The notes below the pieces were generated by a model. That model was not told where the DNA came from, searched no databases, and saw only the letters and a program-made list of their open reading frames with translations. From Psychrobacillus sp. INOP01 (GTDB taxonomy: Bacteria > Bacillota > Bacilli > Bacillales_A > Planococcaceae): 64,000 nucleotides of DNA. A program made the position numbers and the translations under genes. The stretch covers positions 3,968,001-4,032,000 of the forward strand of contig NZ_CP073315.1 in NCBI RefSeq assembly GCF_018140925.1. The letters are read 5' to 3'. Each line of letters begins with the position of its first letter. The stretch's first letter is position 1. Below are positions 19,314 to 27,687 of the stretch, piece by piece.

Positions 19314-19469
19314 ATGAATAAAATTGAAAGACTTATAGATCAGTTAGAGCTTCTAGAGTTTTTATTGGAAAATCGGTTAAATGACGAGCAGGATAAATTT
19401 GAAGAGGATTTTAGTAAAAATTCATTTCGGCTACTTGGGAAGTTGGAAAAAATTGAGAATAAATTATAA
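19314..19469 (+). CDS. Small helical protein of unknown function (51 residues)
   Basis: MNKIERLIDQLELLEFLLEN begins a strongly amphipathic, Leu/Glu/Lys-rich helix ending LLGKLEKIENKL. GGGGGA (19301-19306) sits seven bases before the ATG, so I read a 51-residue gene and not the longer frame opening at 19230. It occupies the place of the yppC-yppF small genes of B. subtilis, but I do not recognise it as any of them. Confidence 0.6.
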   Translation: MNKIERLIDQLELLEFLLENRLNDEQDKFEEDFSKNSFRLLGKLEKIENKL

Positions 19470-19544
19470 GGAATGTACGTTCGCTTAGAACTAGTAATAT
19501 AAGTGAGAATTTGCTAAACTATAACTAGAATGCGAGGGATCACT

Positions 19545-19913
19545 TTGTCATTATTAAAGCTTAGCAACCATTTAATGAAAGAATGCGATGAATGTATTAC
19601 GCGTTTTCATCAATATAGAGAATTAGATAAAGAACCAGATTTTTTTACAGAAGTTAAGCCACATGCATATAAAATAGATGAGATCTGTCTTGAATGGGAA
19701 CTACTTGTTCGAAAATGGATTCAAGTAAAACGTCCAAAATATGTCCACCCAAGCCAAATTGACTCCTTACTTGAATCCGTGAAGCAGTTTATCGTGCAAT
19801 CTTACTACAAGGGAACTAGCAAAAAAAGGTTTCTTTCTTCTGTCCATTCATCCAAATATACGTTAGAAACAATTGTCCAAGCTATAAAGGAAGTAGGGGA
19901 TGAGTATGCTTGA
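19545..19913 (+). CDS. yppE: YppE-like protein (DUF1798)
   Basis: 122 residues, all-helical. Shares with B. subtilis YppE the core VKRPKYVHPSQI, the QSYYKGTSKKRF stretch and an N-terminal FFTEVKPHA region. GAGGG at 19534-19538 lies six bases ahead of TTG 19545, while the ATG at 19530 overlaps that site, so the start is TTG (MSLLKLSNHLMKE). Function unknown. Its end overlaps the start of mrfA by 14 nt, suggesting an operon with the mitomycin repair genes. Confidence 0.85.
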   Translation: MSLLKLSNHLMKECDECITRFHQYRELDKEPDFFTEVKPHAYKIDEICLEWELLVRKWIQVKRPKYVHPSQIDSLLESVKQFIVQSYYKGTSKKRFLSSVHSSKYTLETIVQAIKEVGDEYA

Positions 19914-22185
19914 AAAAAAGAGCATTCACCAACTATTAGATGCGTGGAAAGTGGATGAAAATCGCTTTCCACGAATTGAACATATTCATACAACCGAAGA
20001 AAAAGAAGCAATTTTTGCTCCATTTCCTAGTACAATGCATCAGTCCATTCAAAAGGCGCTTAAAAGTCGTGGTGTAAGCCAATTATATATACATCAACGA
20101 CTCGCTTTCGATACTGCTTCATCCGGAAAGTCATATACTACGATCACCCCAACAGCCTCTGGAAAATCACTTTGCTATCATCTCCCTGTACTTCAATCTA
20201 TTATGGAAGATCCAACCTCTCGGGCTATTTATTTATTTCCAACCAAAGCGCTAGCACAGGATCAAAAAAGTGATTTAAATAATTTAATTGAAGCTACTGG
20301 GGAAGAAATATTAAGTTATACATATGATGGAGATACAGCTCCGGGAATTCGGCAAAAAATTCGAAAGTCAGGTCATATAGTATTAACCAATCCTGATATG
20401 TTACATTCAGGAATTTTACCACATCATACAAAATGGGTAACTCTTTTTGAAAACTTAAAATATATCGTAATAGATGAAATTCATACATATAAAGGAGTAT
20501 TTGGAAGTCATGTTGCACATGTTATTAGACGCCTGAAAAGAATCTGCGCCTATTATGGTAGTAATCCACAGTTTATCTGTACTTCTGCTACGATAAAAAA
20601 TCCCAAGGAGTTAGCTGAAAATTTAACGAACACTGCCCATGAATTAATCAACCAGAACGGTGCACCAGCAGGAAAGAAACATTTTGTATTTTATAATCCA
20701 CCAATAGTACATCCTGTATTTAATGTACGAAGAAGTGCCGTTTTAGAAGTTAGAGATATAGCAGGTGAATTATATGTAAATGGCATACAAACAATTGTTT
20801 TTGCAAAGAGCCGTGTCCGTGTAGAAATGCTTGTGACATATTTACAGTCTTTAGTAAGTAAAAAGATTAATGATCAAACTATACGAGGGTACCGAGGCGG
20901 TTATTTGCCTTCGGAAAGAAGGACGATTGAAAAGGGGTTACGGGAAGGAATTATTAGAACAGTTGTAAGTACTAATGCGCTAGAGTTAGGTGTCGACATT
21001 GGTCAGCTACAGGCATGTATTATGACAGGTTATCCAGGGAACATCGCAAGTGCATGGCAACAGGCTGGTAGAGCGGGCAGAAGACAGGATGAAGCACTTA
21101 TTATTTATGTGGCCGGGTCGACTGCTCTTGACCAATATGTTGTTAAACACCCTGCATATTTTCTTGGCCAATCTCCAGAGGAAGTTAGGATTCATCCAGA
21201 TAATATGATTATTTTAATGGACCATTTAAAATGTGCTTCATTTGAACTGCCATTTTCACTTACCGATTTGTATGCGGAATTTTCTATTCAGGAATTGCTA
21301 GAATTTCTTGAAAGCGAAGGGGTCCTTTTAAAAACATCCGAAAAATGGCATTGGATGTCAGATAGTTTTCCTGCAAGCAATATCAGCCTACGCTCCGCAT
21401 CCCAAGAGAACGTCATTATTATTGATCAGTCTATCCCAACTAAAACTAGGGTTATTGGGGAAATGGATCAATATAGTGCGATGACCCTGCTTCATGAAGA
21501 AGCAATTTACTTACACCAAGGTACCCAATTTCAAGTGGAAATATTAGATTGGGAAGAAAAGAAGGCATTCGTAAGAGAGGTCGATGTCGATTATTTTACA
21601 GATGCCAATATCGCAATTGAGTTAAAAGTGTTAAGTGAAGATAAAGTAAAAGAAGCTGAGATTGGTACACTTCGATTTGGTGACATTATCGTTTTAGCAC
21701 AACCAACTATATTCAAAAAAATTAAATTTGATACACATGATAATATCGGCTCTGGTCAGATCCATTTACCGCCAATAGAATTACACACTTCCTCTACATG
21801 GTTTAGTTTTGATAAACCAGATGGCTGGAAAGACACTTTACTGTCAGATGCAATGACGGGGGTTTCCTATGCCTTGCATGCATTTATCCCACTATTTATT
21901 CATTGTGATGCGAAGGATATTCATGTTGTGCCTCAGGTAAAATCGATTCACGGAGAAAAACCTACTTTTTATATGTATGACAGCTATCCAGGAGGTATTG
22001 GACTATCTGAAAGAATGTTCGATCTTTGGAATGAGTTAATACCAAAAGTAACGGAGCAGGTGGAAGAGTGCCCATGTATGCATGGATGCCCTGCATGCAT
22101 CGGTGCTCAGGATGCGGAGCTGAATCTAAAAGGAGAAGTGATTAAGTTACTTCATTTATTGCAGGTGGACCGACATGTCATATGA
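19900..22185 (+). CDS. mrfA: MrfA (YprA) DEAD/DEAH-box DNA repair helicase
   Basis: 761 residues. In B. subtilis MrfA works with MrfB in a UvrA-independent pathway repairing mitomycin C damage. Walker A TASGKS (85-90), DEIH box near 190, helicase motifs STNALELGVDIGQ and QQAGRAGRRQD, then the DUF1998 region with four cysteines C724, C726, C730 and C733 (CPCMHGCPAC) expected to bind zinc. ATG codons at 19900 and 19906 are both usable. It overlaps mrfB by 11 nt. Confidence 0.93.
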   Translation: MSMLEKKSIHQLLDAWKVDENRFPRIEHIHTTEEKEAIFAPFPSTMHQSIQKALKSRGVSQLYIHQRLAFDTASSGKSYTTITPTASGKSLCYHLPVLQSIMEDPTSRAIYLFPTKALAQDQKSDLNNLIEATGEEILSYTYDGDTAPGIRQKIRKSGHIVLTNPDMLHSGILPHHTKWVTLFENLKYIVIDEIHTYKGVFGSHVAHVIRRLKRICAYYGSNPQFICTSATIKNPKELAENLTNTAHELINQNGAPAGKKHFVFYNPPIVHPVFNVRRSAVLEVRDIAGELYVNGIQTIVFAKSRVRVEMLVTYLQSLVSKKINDQTIRGYRGGYLPSERRTIEKGLREGIIRTVVSTNALELGVDIGQLQACIMTGYPGNIASAWQQAGRAGRRQDEALIIYVAGSTALDQYVVKHPAYFLGQSPEEVRIHPDNMIILMDHLKCASFELPFSLTDLYAEFSIQELLEFLESEGVLLKTSEKWHWMSDSFPASNISLRSASQENVIIIDQSIPTKTRVIGEMDQYSAMTLLHEEAIYLHQGTQFQVEILDWEEKKAFVREVDVDYFTDANIAIELKVLSEDKVKEAEIGTLRFGDIIVLAQPTIFKKIKFDTHDNIGSGQIHLPPIELHTSSTWFSFDKPDGWKDTLLSDAMTGVSYALHAFIPLFIHCDAKDIHVVPQVKSIHGEKPTFYMYDSYPGGIGLSERMFDLWNELIPKVTEQVEECPCMHGCPACIGAQDAELNLKGEVIKLLHLLQVDRHVI

Positions 22186-23449
22186 AAAAAAGCTAATGCA
22201 AATGAAGAGTTTAGTGAAAAAGAAGCCAATAGAAGAGATAGTTAAAAAGGAAGAGCCAGAAATGGTGCTTCCCTTTTATGTTGAAGAGTGGCAAAATGCG
22301 GGACTAAAATTTATAAAAAATGAAAAAGGATTTTACTTTGTAAAGGAAACTTTTTATCATTCGGAGCATATACATGGAAATATTGGGCTTAATAAGCTAC
22401 AACAGGCAAAAAGATTTATGCAGGAAGTCTATCCAACTCACCCTCTAACTATCGCAAAAGAAAGTCCATTTTGTTTTTATGATACGGAAACGACAGGGTT
22501 AAAAGGTGCTGGAGTACTTATCTTTTTAAACGGAGTGTTGAAGGAAGTTGAGACTGGGTTTTTGCTAACACAATATGTGCTAGCTGATCCAGGGCAAGAG
22601 GTAAGTTTTTTAAAAGCGACTGATTTTTGGGAAAAACCTCAGACAATTATTACGTATAACGGTAAGAGTTTTGACCTTCCTCAATTAGTTGCAAGATGGA
22701 CGATGAATAGAAATAATTTACCACAGTTAAAGCAACATCATCAAATTGACTTAATGCATTCCTCAAAAAGAATTTGGAAGGGTGAATTAGAGCGCTTTAA
22801 GCTAAAACAAATTGAGGAAATGAAGCTTGGTTTTAGAAGAGAAAATGATATTCCTGGCCACCTCGCACCAATAATATATTTTGATGCAGTGAAAAGTGGT
22901 AATCCTATCAACTTGATGAAGGTGTTAAAGCATAATGAATGGGATATTCTATCGCTCGTAACGTTATATATACTTTCAGTGGAATTACTCCAAGAGAAGG
23001 AAGTAGTTGAAACAGCAACAACATATACAAATATCGGTAAATGGTTTCGTGATTTAAGAACGATAGATAAAAGTATGGATTGGTTTACTTTTGTAGTTAA
23101 TAATTTTTCAGATGAGGAAGCAAGTATCGCGTATTATTTCGTTGGTCTCCATTTAAAAAGAGCTGGTTTATACGAGGACAGTCTGCAAGCCTTTACACAA
23201 GCTTTAAAAGAGATTTCTGGGAAATATCGTATGGAGGTGTATATCGAGTTGGCCAAGCTATTCGAACATCAACTAAAAGATTTCCCAAATGCTCTAGAAA
23301 TGACGCAGCAATGTATTGAATATGAAGCAAAACAGAATATAGATGGGCAGTCTCGCTTGAAAAAAGAACTTATGAAGAGAGAAATAAGAATAATCCGGAA
23401 ATTAAATATTTCCCGGGAAAGCGCAGAACATAACAAAAAGCGCATTTAA
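22175..23449 (+). CDS. mrfB: MrfB (YprB) DEDDh exonuclease
   Basis: 424 residues. Nuclease partner of MrfA. Exonuclease motifs: D103 and E105 in FYDTETTGLKG, SFDLPQLVARW, and EWDILSLVTLY. The C-terminal third is helical and TPR-like (AYYFVGLHLKRAGLYEDSLQAF). AGGTGG ahead of the ATG and the overlap with mrfA indicate coupled translation. Confidence 0.93.
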   Translation: MSYEKKLMQMKSLVKKKPIEEIVKKEEPEMVLPFYVEEWQNAGLKFIKNEKGFYFVKETFYHSEHIHGNIGLNKLQQAKRFMQEVYPTHPLTIAKESPFCFYDTETTGLKGAGVLIFLNGVLKEVETGFLLTQYVLADPGQEVSFLKATDFWEKPQTIITYNGKSFDLPQLVARWTMNRNNLPQLKQHHQIDLMHSSKRIWKGELERFKLKQIEEMKLGFRRENDIPGHLAPIIYFDAVKSGNPINLMKVLKHNEWDILSLVTLYILSVELLQEKEVVETATTYTNIGKWFRDLRTIDKSMDWFTFVVNNFSDEEASIAYYFVGLHLKRAGLYEDSLQAFTQALKEISGKYRMEVYIELAKLFEHQLKDFPNALEMTQQCIEYEAKQNIDGQSRLKKELMKREIRIIRKLNISRESAEHNKKRI

Positions 23450-23528
23450 ATGGCTGAAAAAACTCCATTATTCGACAACCATATGCTATAATACGAGTAG
23501 CTAATTGTAGATGGAAGGAAGATACCAT

Positions 23529-23825
23529 ATGGAATTTAAACTAAAGGCTTCTGATATATTAGAAAAAGAATTTAAAACGGGTTTAAGGGGTTATAACCAA
23601 GAAGAAGTAGATGTTTTTTTAGACGATATTATTCAAGATTACGAGGCTTATGAGAAGAGAGTAGCTCAACTCCAGTTAGAAAATAAAAAATTGAAAGAAC
23701 AGCTAGAAGAATTACCAAAGAGAACTCAAGCAGCTGCACCGCAAACTGGGGCAACTAATTTTGATATTTTAAAGCGTCTTTCACATCTTGAAAAACATGT
23801 CTTTGGAAGTAAATTGTACGAATAA
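23529..23825 (+). CDS. gpsB: GpsB cell division/elongation coordinator
   Basis: 98 residues, DivIVA-like N-terminal membrane-targeting and PBP-binding domain ([25 protein letters not shown]), a coiled coil, and the conserved C-terminal trimerisation segment [18 protein letters not shown]. Shuttles PBP1 between the side wall and division site in B. subtilis; ponA is 5 kb away. The ATG at 23529 gives the family start [11 protein letters not shown]; the ATG at 23511 overlaps the ribosome binding site. Confidence 0.96.
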   Translation: MEFKLKASDILEKEFKTGLRGYNQEEVDVFLDDIIQDYEAYEKRVAQLQLENKKLKEQLEELPKRTQAAAPQTGATNFDILKRLSHLEKHVFGSKLYE

Positions 23826-23829
23826 TTAT

Positions 23830-23874
23830 TTAAGTTAATTCAGTAGGGGTAAAACCCCTACTGAATTAACTTAA
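23830..23874 (+). terminator. Long hairpin after gpsB
   Basis: TTAAGTTAATTCAGTAGGGG (from 23830) and its perfect complement, separated by TAAAA. The A/T-rich lower stem could act as a bidirectional terminator, though no clean T-run follows; it runs straight into a repeat (23875-23919). Confidence 0.6.
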
Positions 23875-23919
23875 AGCCTCCGGCAGATGCCACAGATTTT
23901 TTAGTGGAATTTATCGAGC
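23875..23919 (+). repeat. Intergenic repeat family D, copy 1
   Basis: Begins AGCCTCCGGCAGATGCCACA and ends GAATTTATCGAGC. The reverse complement of 39308-39351 has the same backbone (GCCTCAGGCGGATGCCATAG through GATTTATCGAGC). About 45 bp, no coding capacity. Each copy lies next to a strong palindrome. Confidence 0.65.
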
Positions 23920-23976
23920 AGGCCGGGTGAAAATCTGGGTACAAATACGCAAAGGCGAATTTGATATAATCTTATG

Positions 23977-24005
23977 TTGAAACTAACAAGTATTTCGTAT
24001 ATAAT
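23977..24005 (+). promoter_or_regulatory. rnpB promoter
   Basis: TTGAAA (23977-23982), 17 bases, TATAAT (24000-24005). A near-consensus sigma-A promoter with the expected RNA start about seven bases on, at the 5' end of RNase P RNA. Confidence 0.85.
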
Positions 24006-24010
24006 AGTGA

Positions 24011-24418
24011 TACCACTTATATATTCGGGCAATCGCTGCAATGCTAGACATTGTAGAGGAAAGTCCATGCTCACACAATTCTGCGATGAATGTAGTGTTC
24101 GTGCTTAGTGAAAAAATAAACTAAGGCAGCTATTAATAGCTGATGGCGGGATGAAGGCCTAAGTCTTAGGATATGGCTGACAATCTCTGAAAGTGCCACA
24201 GTGACGGAGCTGTATAGGAAACTATACAGGTGGAACGAGGTAAACCCCACGAGTGAGAAACCCAAATTATGGTAGGGGCATTTTCTTGAAGGAATTGAAC
24301 GGATAGAAGAACAGATTTAATCTGTAGATAGATGATTGCCGTCCACATACGTACGAGGTAATGCACCGTTTGAGTACCGTGGAAACAAAACATGGCTTAT
24401 TGAGTGTATGAGTGGCTA
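24011..24418 (+). ncRNA. rnpB: RNase P RNA, Bacillus type B
   Basis: Catalytic RNA that trims tRNA 5' ends. The conserved block GCAATCGCTGCAATG...GAGGAAAGTCCATGCTCACA near the 5' end, the central ATGGCTGACAATCTCTGAAA region, GGTAAACCCCACGAGTGAGA, and the 3' GGAAACAAAACATGGCTTAT are diagnostic. CCACTTATAT at the 5' end pairs with GTATGAGTGG at the 3' end as helix P1, which sets the boundaries to within a few bases. gpsB-rnpB adjacency is as in B. subtilis. Confidence 0.97.
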
Positions 24419-24434
24419 TATTTAATAACTAAGA

Positions 24435-24459
24435 AGCTCTCCATTTCCGGAGAGCTTTT
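24435..24459 (+). terminator. rnpB terminator
   Basis: AGCTCTCC (24435-24442) pairs with GGAGAGCT (24449-24456), then TTTTCTATT. Confidence 0.9.
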
Positions 24460-24519
24460 CTATTATATAAAGCGAAACTTCAATCCGTGGTTTTCTTCAT
24501 ACCCACTAATTGAAAATAG

Positions 24520-24672
24520 AACATAGGCAACTACGCAGTTTCCTGCAGCAATGCCTAAATGAACAACATCTGTTGGCCAAAGGCTCGCTGGAAGCGAGTC
24601 ACCTAGACGAAGCCGCGCGACGTAGTGACTTTCGTCTAGGATTTTCGTCGGGCTTTTACAGGCAGTTATCTT
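24520..24672 (+). repeat. Structured GC-rich intergenic element (family C, copy 1)
   Basis: The 320-bp gap between rnpB and the next gene holds three successive stems. AGGCA...TGCCT has GCAG/CTGC inside, CTCGCT/AGCGAG follows, and the third is CCTAGACGAA...TTCGTCTAGG (about 24602-24640). The element ends CGGGCTTTTACAGGCAGTTATCT (24649-24671); the last 23 bases recur with one change at 40781-40803 on the other strand, where a different hairpin stands ahead of them. It matches neither c-di-GMP riboswitch class that I can recall. A repeat element is the likelier reading. Confidence 0.55.
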
Positions 24673-24780
24673 CCAAATATGCTTTGTTACTTGGACCAAG
24701 CATTGAGTTGGGGGTATTACTGCCCGTTATTGCGAGATAAATGATTTTAGCTTAGTACGTAATAAGGGAGGTAACGAATT

Positions 24781-26502
24781 GTGGAAAAACAACAGCCACC
24801 CGCACGATTACAGACGTATTCTAATGAATTAATGGAGCAAATTTTTCATTCAACTGTAGAAGGTATTATGATTACAAATGAAAAAATGCAGATTACACTG
24901 GTCAATAATGCTTTTGAAGCTCTTACTGGATATAAGTCATCCGAAGTACTTGGGAAGTTTCCGAGCATATTACAGTCAGGTAAACAGGACGCTGACTTTT
25001 ATAAAGTGATGTGGTCAGAAATTCGTTCAAAAGGATTTTGGAAGGGTGAGATCTGGAATAGACGAAAAAATGGTGAAATATATCCTGAAATCCTTGCAAT
25101 TCATAGTGTTTTAGATGATACAGGTAAGCCTATAAATTATTATGGAATCTTTTCAGATATTTCCTATGAAAAAGAGACGGAAAGGGAATTAGAAGAACTA
25201 ACGCAAACCGATCTTTTAACAAATATTTCGAATCGAAACGCTTTTAATGAATTATTATTTGACAAAGTAAATAGCTCAAATGACAGCCATGCAATTTTAT
25301 TTATTGACTTAGATCGATTTAAGCAGATAAATGACACCTTGGGAAATGACGTAGGTGACCTTATTTTAATAGAGGTTGCAAAACGGATTAACTCGATTGT
25401 CGGTCCTTCGGATATTTTTGCACGATATGGTGCCGATGAATTTGTATATGCCAGATCGAAAATTGAATATCAAAAAGATGCTGCACTTCTAGCTAAGGAT
25501 ATTACGAAGCTTTTCCATAAACCATTTCATGTATGTGGGACAGAAGTTTATATTACCGCAAGTATAGGAATCAGTATTTTTCCACAAGATGGTAAGCATA
25601 TAGAAAAGTTAATATATAAAGCAGATAAGGCGATGTATTTTGCTAAACAAAATGGTAGAAATCAATATGCCTTTTATTTTGATGACTTGAAAAAAGATTC
25701 AAAACGATTAATCGTTTTAGAAGCAGAGCTAAGAAAAGCTATACAAAACAAGGATTTCTTCATCCATTATCAGCCGAAAATAGGGTTAGCGAAACAAGAT
25801 ATTATTGGTGTAGAAGCCTTAGTCAGATGGAATAATGAAAAGTTAGGATTTGTTTCGCCCGCTGAATTTATACCTATTGCAGAGGATACAGGTCTTATAA
25901 TTCCTTTAAGCGAAGTTATTTTAGAAAAAGTTTGTATGGATATACTGGAGTCAAGATCACAAGGGAATATACATATATTACCGGTGTCCATTAATATTGC
26001 ATCTCTCCACTTTCAACAGGATGACTTTATCGAGCGTATAAATTCAATAGTTATGCAGTATAATTGTAGTCCGCAGCTATTGGAGTTAGAGCTAACAGAG
26101 CGTACAATTATGAAGGAGTCAGACGATATAGTAGATAAACTGGTAAAACTAAAAGCTATGGGATTCAAAATATCTATTGATGATTTTGGTACCGGATACT
26201 CTTCTCTTAGTTATTTAAATAGATTTCCACTTAATTACTTAAAAATTGATAGAAGTTTTATCCAACAAATTACTAACTTACAAGACAAGCAAGCTATAGT
26301 AGAAGCAATTATTTTAATGGCTCATCGCCTACGCATAAAGGTTATTGCTGAGGGAGTAGAAACGAAGGAACAAGCTAAGCTTTTAAAGCAAATGGGCTGC
26401 GATATCATTCAAGGATATTATTATAGTAAACCATTAGCGGTCAAGGAGCTTATGGATTTCATCGAGCTATGGGAAATTTACAGACAGGAAAGGAATATAT
26501 AA
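24781..26502 (+). CDS. PAS-GGDEF-EAL cyclic-di-GMP protein with degenerate GGDEF
   Basis: 573 residues, no membrane segment. A PAS sensor domain (about 15-130) ends in a YYGIFSDIS-type PAC region. The GGDEF domain (about 140-300) has its signature altered to GADEF (217-221), and the usual GHxxGD reads GNDVGD. The EAL domain (about 310-565) has complete motifs: EAL 345-347, E440 in LELTE, DDFGTG 467-472, K488, AEGVE and QGYYYSKP. It most likely hydrolyses c-di-GMP, with the GGDEF part as a GTP sensor or inactive. Start GTG behind GGGAGG (24766-24771). It overlaps the ATG of rlmL by one base. Confidence 0.9.
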   Translation: MEKQQPPARLQTYSNELMEQIFHSTVEGIMITNEKMQITLVNNAFEALTGYKSSEVLGKFPSILQSGKQDADFYKVMWSEIRSKGFWKGEIWNRRKNGEIYPEILAIHSVLDDTGKPINYYGIFSDISYEKETERELEELTQTDLLTNISNRNAFNELLFDKVNSSNDSHAILFIDLDRFKQINDTLGNDVGDLILIEVAKRINSIVGPSDIFARYGADEFVYARSKIEYQKDAALLAKDITKLFHKPFHVCGTEVYITASIGISIFPQDGKHIEKLIYKADKAMYFAKQNGRNQYAFYFDDLKKDSKRLIVLEAELRKAIQNKDFFIHYQPKIGLAKQDIIGVEALVRWNNEKLGFVSPAEFIPIAEDTGLIIPLSEVILEKVCMDILESRSQGNIHILPVSINIASLHFQQDDFIERINSIVMQYNCSPQLLELELTERTIMKESDDIVDKLVKLKAMGFKISIDDFGTGYSSLSYLNRFPLNYLKIDRSFIQQITNLQDKQAIVEAIILMAHRLRIKVIAEGVETKEQAKLLKQMGCDIIQGYYYSKPLAVKELMDFIELWEIYRQERNI

Positions 26503-27629
26503 TGACAACATTTAAATTAGTAGCAACTTCAGCTATGGGACTAGAATCCATCGTTGCAGATGAAGTAAAAGCACTAGGATATGAAACAACAACAGAAAAC
26601 GGTAAGATCTATTTTGAAGGGGACGAGCGTGCAATAGCACGAGCAAATATTTGGTTACGTGTTGCTGACAGAGTTAAGATTGTAGCTGCTCAGTTCCCAG
26701 TAAAAACATTTGATGAACTTTTTGAGCGTACGAAGGCAGTACAATGGGAAAAATACTTGCCCGTAGATGCAGCTTTTCCAGTTCAAGGAAAATCAGTTAA
26801 ATCAACATTATTCAGTGTTCCAGACTGTCAGGCTATTGTAAAAAAAGCCGTAGTTGAGCGCTTAAAATTAGCTCATAAAAGAATCGGTTTTTTAGACGAA
26901 TCTGGAGCAACATTCAAACTTGAAATAAGTATATTAAAAGATATTGCTACCATCACGATAGATACAAGTGGTGCAGGGCTTCACAAACGTGGTTACCGGC
27001 ACGGTCAAGGGGAAGCTCCATTGAAGGAAACACTTGCCGCAGCTTTAGTGAAAATTTCTAAATGGAGTCCTAACCGTCCATTTGTAGACCCGTTTTGCGG
27101 ATCAGGTACTATTCCGATTGAAGCGGCAATGATAGGGCAGAATATTGCACCAGGCTTTAATCGTGATTTTCATAGTGAAGCATGGTCATGGATGCCAAAG
27201 ACTATTTGGGAAGAAGTGCGCGATGAGGCTGAATCATTAGCTAATTATGATCAAGAGCTTCAAATTATCGGATCAGATATTGACCATAAAATGGTCCAAA
27301 TTGCGGAGCAAAACGCCTTTGAATCAGGATTCGCTGACATAATCACATTCAAGCAAATGCATGCGAAGGATTTTACTACTACTTTAACAGACGGTGTAAT
27401 GGTTAGTAACCCACCATATGGAGAGCGTATTGGAGAAGTGGAAGTAATCGAGCAGGTAATCAGTGACTTAGGTCATTTGATGGATAAATATCCTTCATGG
27501 TCCGTATATATGCTATCGTCTATGGAAAACTTTGAAAACGTATACGGTAGAAGAGCAACCAAAAAGCGTAAATTATTCAATGGATTTATTCGAACGGATT
27601 ACTATCAGTTCTGGGGTAAACGTTCATAA
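26502..27629 (+). CDS. rlmL: 23S rRNA (guanine-N2)-methyltransferase RlmL/YpsC
   Basis: 375 residues: an N-terminal ferredoxin-like/THUMP domain followed by a UPF0020 methyltransferase domain with DPFCGSGTIPIEA (near 195) and the catalytic NPPYGER (near 305). Expected to make m2G2445 in 23S rRNA, using S-adenosylmethionine. An ATG at 26469 opens the frame earlier, but MTTFKLVATSAMGLESI at 26502 is the family start, with AGGAAAGGA upstream. Stop and start of the two genes overlap as TAATG. Confidence 0.92.
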   Translation: MTTFKLVATSAMGLESIVADEVKALGYETTTENGKIYFEGDERAIARANIWLRVADRVKIVAAQFPVKTFDELFERTKAVQWEKYLPVDAAFPVQGKSVKSTLFSVPDCQAIVKKAVVERLKLAHKRIGFLDESGATFKLEISILKDIATITIDTSGAGLHKRGYRHGQGEAPLKETLAAALVKISKWSPNRPFVDPFCGSGTIPIEAAMIGQNIAPGFNRDFHSEAWSWMPKTIWEEVRDEAESLANYDQELQIIGSDIDHKMVQIAEQNAFESGFADIITFKQMHAKDFTTTLTDGVMVSNPPYGERIGEVEVIEQVISDLGHLMDKYPSWSVYMLSSMENFENVYGRRATKKRKLFNGFIRTDYYQFWGKRS

Positions 27630-27662
27630 CAGTAAGGGAGACTAGTCTCTCCCTTACTGTTA
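27627..27662 (+). terminator. Hairpin between rlmL and ypvA
   Basis: TAACAGTAAGGGAGA (27627-27641) pairs perfectly with TCTCCCTTACTGTTA (27648-27662), followed by TTATTATTT. The rlmL stop codon is the first three bases of the stem. A probable terminator or attenuator, as the T-run is interrupted. Confidence 0.65.
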
Positions 27663-27687
27663 TATTATTATTTAAGGGAGTTTTTAG

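Noticed and set aside
24071-24393. Minus-strand open frames across rnpB
   Set aside because: The region is unmistakably RNase P RNA on the plus strand with promoter and terminator.
24520-24672. Possible c-di-GMP riboswitch ahead of the PAS-GGDEF-EAL gene
   Set aside because: The conserved cores of the two known c-di-GMP riboswitch classes are not seen, and part of the element recurs elsewhere as a repeat.
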